Shown here: one piece after another, positions 61,472 through 64,000 of the stretch
Numbering within the stretch: position 1 is the stretch's first letter
How the letters are laid out: each line of letters begins with the position of its first letter
Assembly: GCF_002102395.1 (NCBI RefSeq)
Contig: NZ_LQPZ01000041.1
Span: 1-64,000, forward strand
Direction: 5' to 3'
Length of the DNA: 64,000 nucleotides
Source: Mycolicibacillus trivialis
GTDB lineage: Bacteria; Actinomycetota; Actinomycetes; Mycobacteriales; Mycobacteriaceae
Translations under genes and position numbers: made by a program
Notes under the pieces: generated by a model
Database searches by the model: none
What the model was told of the DNA's origin: nothing
Seen by the model: the letters and a program-made list of their open reading frames with translations, nothing else

Positions 61472-62305
61472 ATGACCACGCCGTTTCGGCCGGATCCGGT
61501 GCCCGCGCCCCCTTCACCGTCGGAAAACCCCGACGTGCCGGTGGCCGCGAACCGTCCCGGCCGGGCGCGATATGAGGTGCGGATTTTGGATACGGTACTA
61601 GGGCTGTCGCTGACACCGACCGCGGCGGAGCGGGTGCTCGTAGCCGGGCGCGACGCCGGCGGATCACTGCTGAACTGCGACACGGTCGAGACCCCGGTCG
61701 GCGGCGGTGCGACCACCGCCGAGGCCGCCGCCCGGGTGGTGGAGACGGTCCTGCGTTCGCAGTCCCTGAGCGCCGAGAACGGCCGCGATCTCCGGACCAT
61801 CGGGGTGACCTGGACCGACGACGCGGTCGCCGAGGCGGCTCTGGTGCTGGAGAAGCTGGCCGACGCCGGCGTGGACAACGTGGTCGCGGTGCGCTCGGCG
61901 CAGGCCGCCGAGGCCGTCGAGGCCGGTACCGCCGTCACCGTGGGCCACGGGGCCGCGCTGGTGGCGGCGCGGAATGTGGCGTTTCTCGCCGTCGGCGACG
62001 ACGAGGCGGCCGCCGAGCGGCCCGCCGCGGCTCCGGCCACCTCGCTGCGCTACACCGGCGCGGTGGCGGCGGTGGTCGTCGGCGCCCTCAGCTTCGTGGT
62101 CTCGCTGTCGCTGGCGGTCAGCCTGCAGAACACCCCCGAGCGCGACTTCGGCCCGATCGAGCGGGTGGCCACCACCACCGAGACCGGCGCCGAACAGCTG
62201 CCCCGGCCGATGACGCCGCCGGCCGCGCCGCTGGGGATCGACGCCGTCGACACCCCGGATCCGTCGGCCGCCGCCGAGCCGGCCGACGAGTCCGCGCCGG
62301 AATAG
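61472..62305 (+). CDS. DUF7159-like mycobacterial membrane protein
   Basis: The 277-residue protein has an N-terminal Pro-rich lead, then a domain of about 145 residues beginning ILDTVLGLSLTPTAAERVLVAG that resembles the actin/hexokinase-like N-terminal half typical of DUF7159. One transmembrane helix (about 191-213, VAAVVVGALSFVVSLSLAVS) and a Pro/Ala/Asp-rich external tail of about 60 residues complete it. Such proteins are common in mycobacteria and have no known function. ATG 61472 is used; the frame is open upstream through the control region. Confidence 0.75.
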   Translation: MTTPFRPDPVPAPPSPSENPDVPVAANRPGRARYEVRILDTVLGLSLTPTAAERVLVAGRDAGGSLLNCDTVETPVGGGATTAEAAARVVETVLRSQSLSAENGRDLRTIGVTWTDDAVAEAALVLEKLADAGVDNVVAVRSAQAAEAVEAGTAVTVGHGAALVAARNVAFLAVGDDEAAAERPAAAPATSLRYTGAVAAVVVGALSFVVSLSLAVSLQNTPERDFGPIERVATTTETGAEQLPRPMTPPAAPLGIDAVDTPDPSAAAEPADESAPE

Positions 62306-62317
62306 CCGCGGCCGCGT

Positions 62318-62869
62318 TCAGCCGGTCTTGGCGCGGGTGGCGCTGAAGGAGACGGTGACCGCGTCGGACACCCGCAACGCGCCCAGCAGCATCGAATAGG
62401 GTCGCAGCCCGAAGTCGGTGTGACGCAGTTCCGCACGGGCCGACATCGCCCAGAATTCGCCGAAGTCCTCGGTGCGCAGCTCGAGGACCTGGCCGCGGGC
62501 GGTGCCGGCGACCTCCAGCGTGCCGGTCAGCCGGTAGCCGCCGCGGCGCCGGTCGACGGCGGTCGTGGTGTACTCGATCCGCGGGTGGTTGCGCGCCCCG
62601 AGGGTGCGCAGCGCGTTGAACCGCACCAGGGTCTTCTCCGGGCCGGTCATTGTGCTCAGCCCGCCTTCACCACGTCGCACCTGCAGTGAGTCGACGTCGG
62701 CGTGCAGGGTCACCGCCACCGGCTCCGCGGCGCGCCAGCGCACCCGCGCCCGCCAGGACTCCACGGCGATGACCAGCCGGTGACCGAACGCGGCGGCCGG
62801 GCCGGCGACGTCGGTGTGCACCAGGAGTTGCCCGTCGGTTTCGTCGAGCGTCCAGTCGGCGTCCCCCAT
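62318..62869 (-). CDS. YceI-family lipocalin-like protein
   Basis: The 183-residue protein has the YceI beta-barrel pattern: WTLDETDGQLLVHTDVAG, VTLHADVDSLQVRRGEGG, HPRIEYTTT, YRLTGTLEVAGTAR and the C-terminal HTDFGLRPYS. YceI proteins bind polyprenoid or fatty amides. Unlike secreted YceI it has no signal peptide, so it probably acts in the cytoplasm. ATG 62869 is preceded by 7 nt after the TetR stop, so it is an operon with the regulator upstream. Confidence 0.87.
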   Translation of the reverse strand: MGDADWTLDETDGQLLVHTDVAGPAAAFGHRLVIAVESWRARVRWRAAEPVAVTLHADVDSLQVRRGEGGLSTMTGPEKTLVRFNALRTLGARNHPRIEYTTTAVDRRRGGYRLTGTLEVAGTARGQVLELRTEDFGEFWAMSARAELRHTDFGLRPYSMLLGALRVSDAVTVSFSATRAKTG

Positions 62870-62876
62870 CCCGCCA

Positions 62877-63452
62877 TTATCGCAGCAGCAACCGAGCGGA
62901 CTTCTCCAAGCGGTCGGCAATCTGTTGGTAGGAGCCATAACCCATGCCCGCGCGCAGCAATGCGCCGGCGTACAGCAACTCCAGCGATTCCACGAGGTCC
63001 GGGTCGGCGTCGGCGCCGAGCGCCTCGCTGAGCTGCCTGCGGATCTCGGCGCCGACCCGCAGCCGCAGGTGTTCGACGTCGGGGTCGGCGCCCAGCAGTG
63101 CGCTGGTCACCGCGCCGGCCAATTCGGGTTCATCGGCGACCAGTAACGCGATGTGGCGCAGCACCCGCACGGCCTGCTCGGCGCCGCCGATCCGGTCCGG
63201 CGGCGGGGGCGGGGGCGTGGAGGCCAGCCGTCGCCAGAAGATCTCGGCGACGAGATGTTCCTTGGAGGAGAAGTAGGTGTAGGCGGTGGCCGCTCCGACG
63301 CCGGCCTCGGCGGCGACCAGACGAACCGTCATGCCGGAGAACCCTTCTCGGCGCAACACCTCGACGGCGGCGCGTCCCAGCCGGTCGACGGTGTCGGCTT
63401 GCTTCGCCGTCAGCCTGCGGCGCGTCGATTCCCGAGCAACCGGACTGGACAC
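62877..63452 (-). CDS. TetR family transcriptional regulator
   Basis: The 191-residue protein has an N-terminal TetR helix-turn-helix at about 20-65 (FSGMTVRLVAAEAGVGAATAYTYFSSKEHL) and a ligand-binding helical domain with a Pro run (SSTPPPPPP-type, about 79-86). The GTG at 63452 is used. A perfect inverted repeat overlaps this start, so autoregulation is likely. It shares a unit with the YceI gene downstream (7-nt gap). The effector is unknown. Confidence 0.9.
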   Translation of the reverse strand: MSSPVARESTRRRLTAKQADTVDRLGRAAVEVLRREGFSGMTVRLVAAEAGVGAATAYTYFSSKEHLVAEIFWRRLASTPPPPPPDRIGGAEQAVRVLRHIALLVADEPELAGAVTSALLGADPDVEHLRLRVGAEIRRQLSEALGADADPDLVESLELLYAGALLRAGMGYGSYQQIADRLEKSARLLLR

Positions 63453-63460
63453 ATGTCCAG
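63445..63460. promoter_or_regulatory. Probable TetR operator at the TetR start codon
   Basis: CTGGACA (63445-63451) and TGTCCAG (63454-63460) form a perfect 7-bp inverted repeat with a 2-nt centre. It covers the GTG start of the TetR gene and lies 65 nt upstream of the divergent methyltransferase gene, so it could control both. Confidence 0.65.
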
Positions 63461-63515
63461 ACGCTACTACACCACCCGGGGGGCAGCAAGAACGCGGTGG
63501 TCACCACGCCGGTAG

Positions 63516-64000
<485 letters not shown>

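Overview
The window is high-GC actinobacterial DNA, and gene content and order identify it as a mycobacterium. Long runs follow the Mycobacterium tuberculosis order Rv1814 to Rv1886: erg3, Rv1815, Rv1817, bacA, ilvG, secA2, pgsA2, Rv1823-1825, gcvH, garA, Rv1828-1830, gcvB, Rv1836c, glcB, Rv1841c/1842c, guaB1, gnd1, blaR/blaI, Rv1847, ndh, Rv1856c, modABC, apa, Rv1863c, Rv1866/1867, Rv1869c, lldD2, bfrA, Rv1883c, rpfC and fbpB. PE_PGRS genes, the urease operon and VapBC13 are missing. A lectin-LysM gene, a phosphoketolase, an intact oxyR and a Rv2434c/Rv2435c/ahpCD block are present. This suggests a non-tuberculous, probably environmental Mycolicibacterium-type species (inference). I saw no tRNA, rRNA, IS element, prophage or CRISPR array.

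Layout. 0.1-4.9 kb: sterol-desaturase-like protein, lectin-LysM protein, secreted serine protease, flavoprotein and crotonase. 4.9-8.5 kb: divergent bacA and ilvG. 8.5-19.9 kb: a plus-strand block with secA2, pgsA2, the DUF881/small basic protein cluster, gcvH, garA, two MerR regulators, a DUF151 protein, and gcvB behind a tandem glycine riboswitch. 19.9-31.8 kb: a minus-strand block with a VWA protein, malate synthase, two CNNM/CBS membrane proteins, guaB1, gnd and the blaI-blaR pair. 31.9-32.0 kb: a promoter with an IdeR-like box and a ~100-nt structured RNA at the position of the iron-sparing sRNA MrsI. 32-38.6 kb: thioesterase, ndh, an SDR-like protein, modABC and apa. 38.6-47.2 kb: a minisatellite, a CPBP protease, phosphoketolase, a fused CoA-transferase, a thiolase-like protein and a ferredoxin reductase. 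47.3-55 kb: an unlisted 49-codon gene, lldD, a cNMP-type MscS channel coupled to a cyclase-like receptor, a deaminase, and ahpD/ahpC divergent from oxyR. 55-64 kb: crotonase, bfd and bfrA around two IdeR boxes, a CocE hydrolase, SRPBCC, rpfC, DUF6188, fbpB (Ag85B), DUF7159, YceI, TetR, and a methyltransferase cut by the window end.

Themes. Glycine and nitrogen metabolism: GcvH, GcvP with its riboswitch, and GarA, which controls glutamate and 2-oxoglutarate enzymes. Iron: the MrsI candidate and the bfd/bfrA boxes form an IdeR circuit in which the sRNA may act on bfrA. Peroxide defence: OxyR with AhpC/AhpD. Envelope: SecA2, Apa, Rpf, Ag85B, DUF881 and lectin-LysM.
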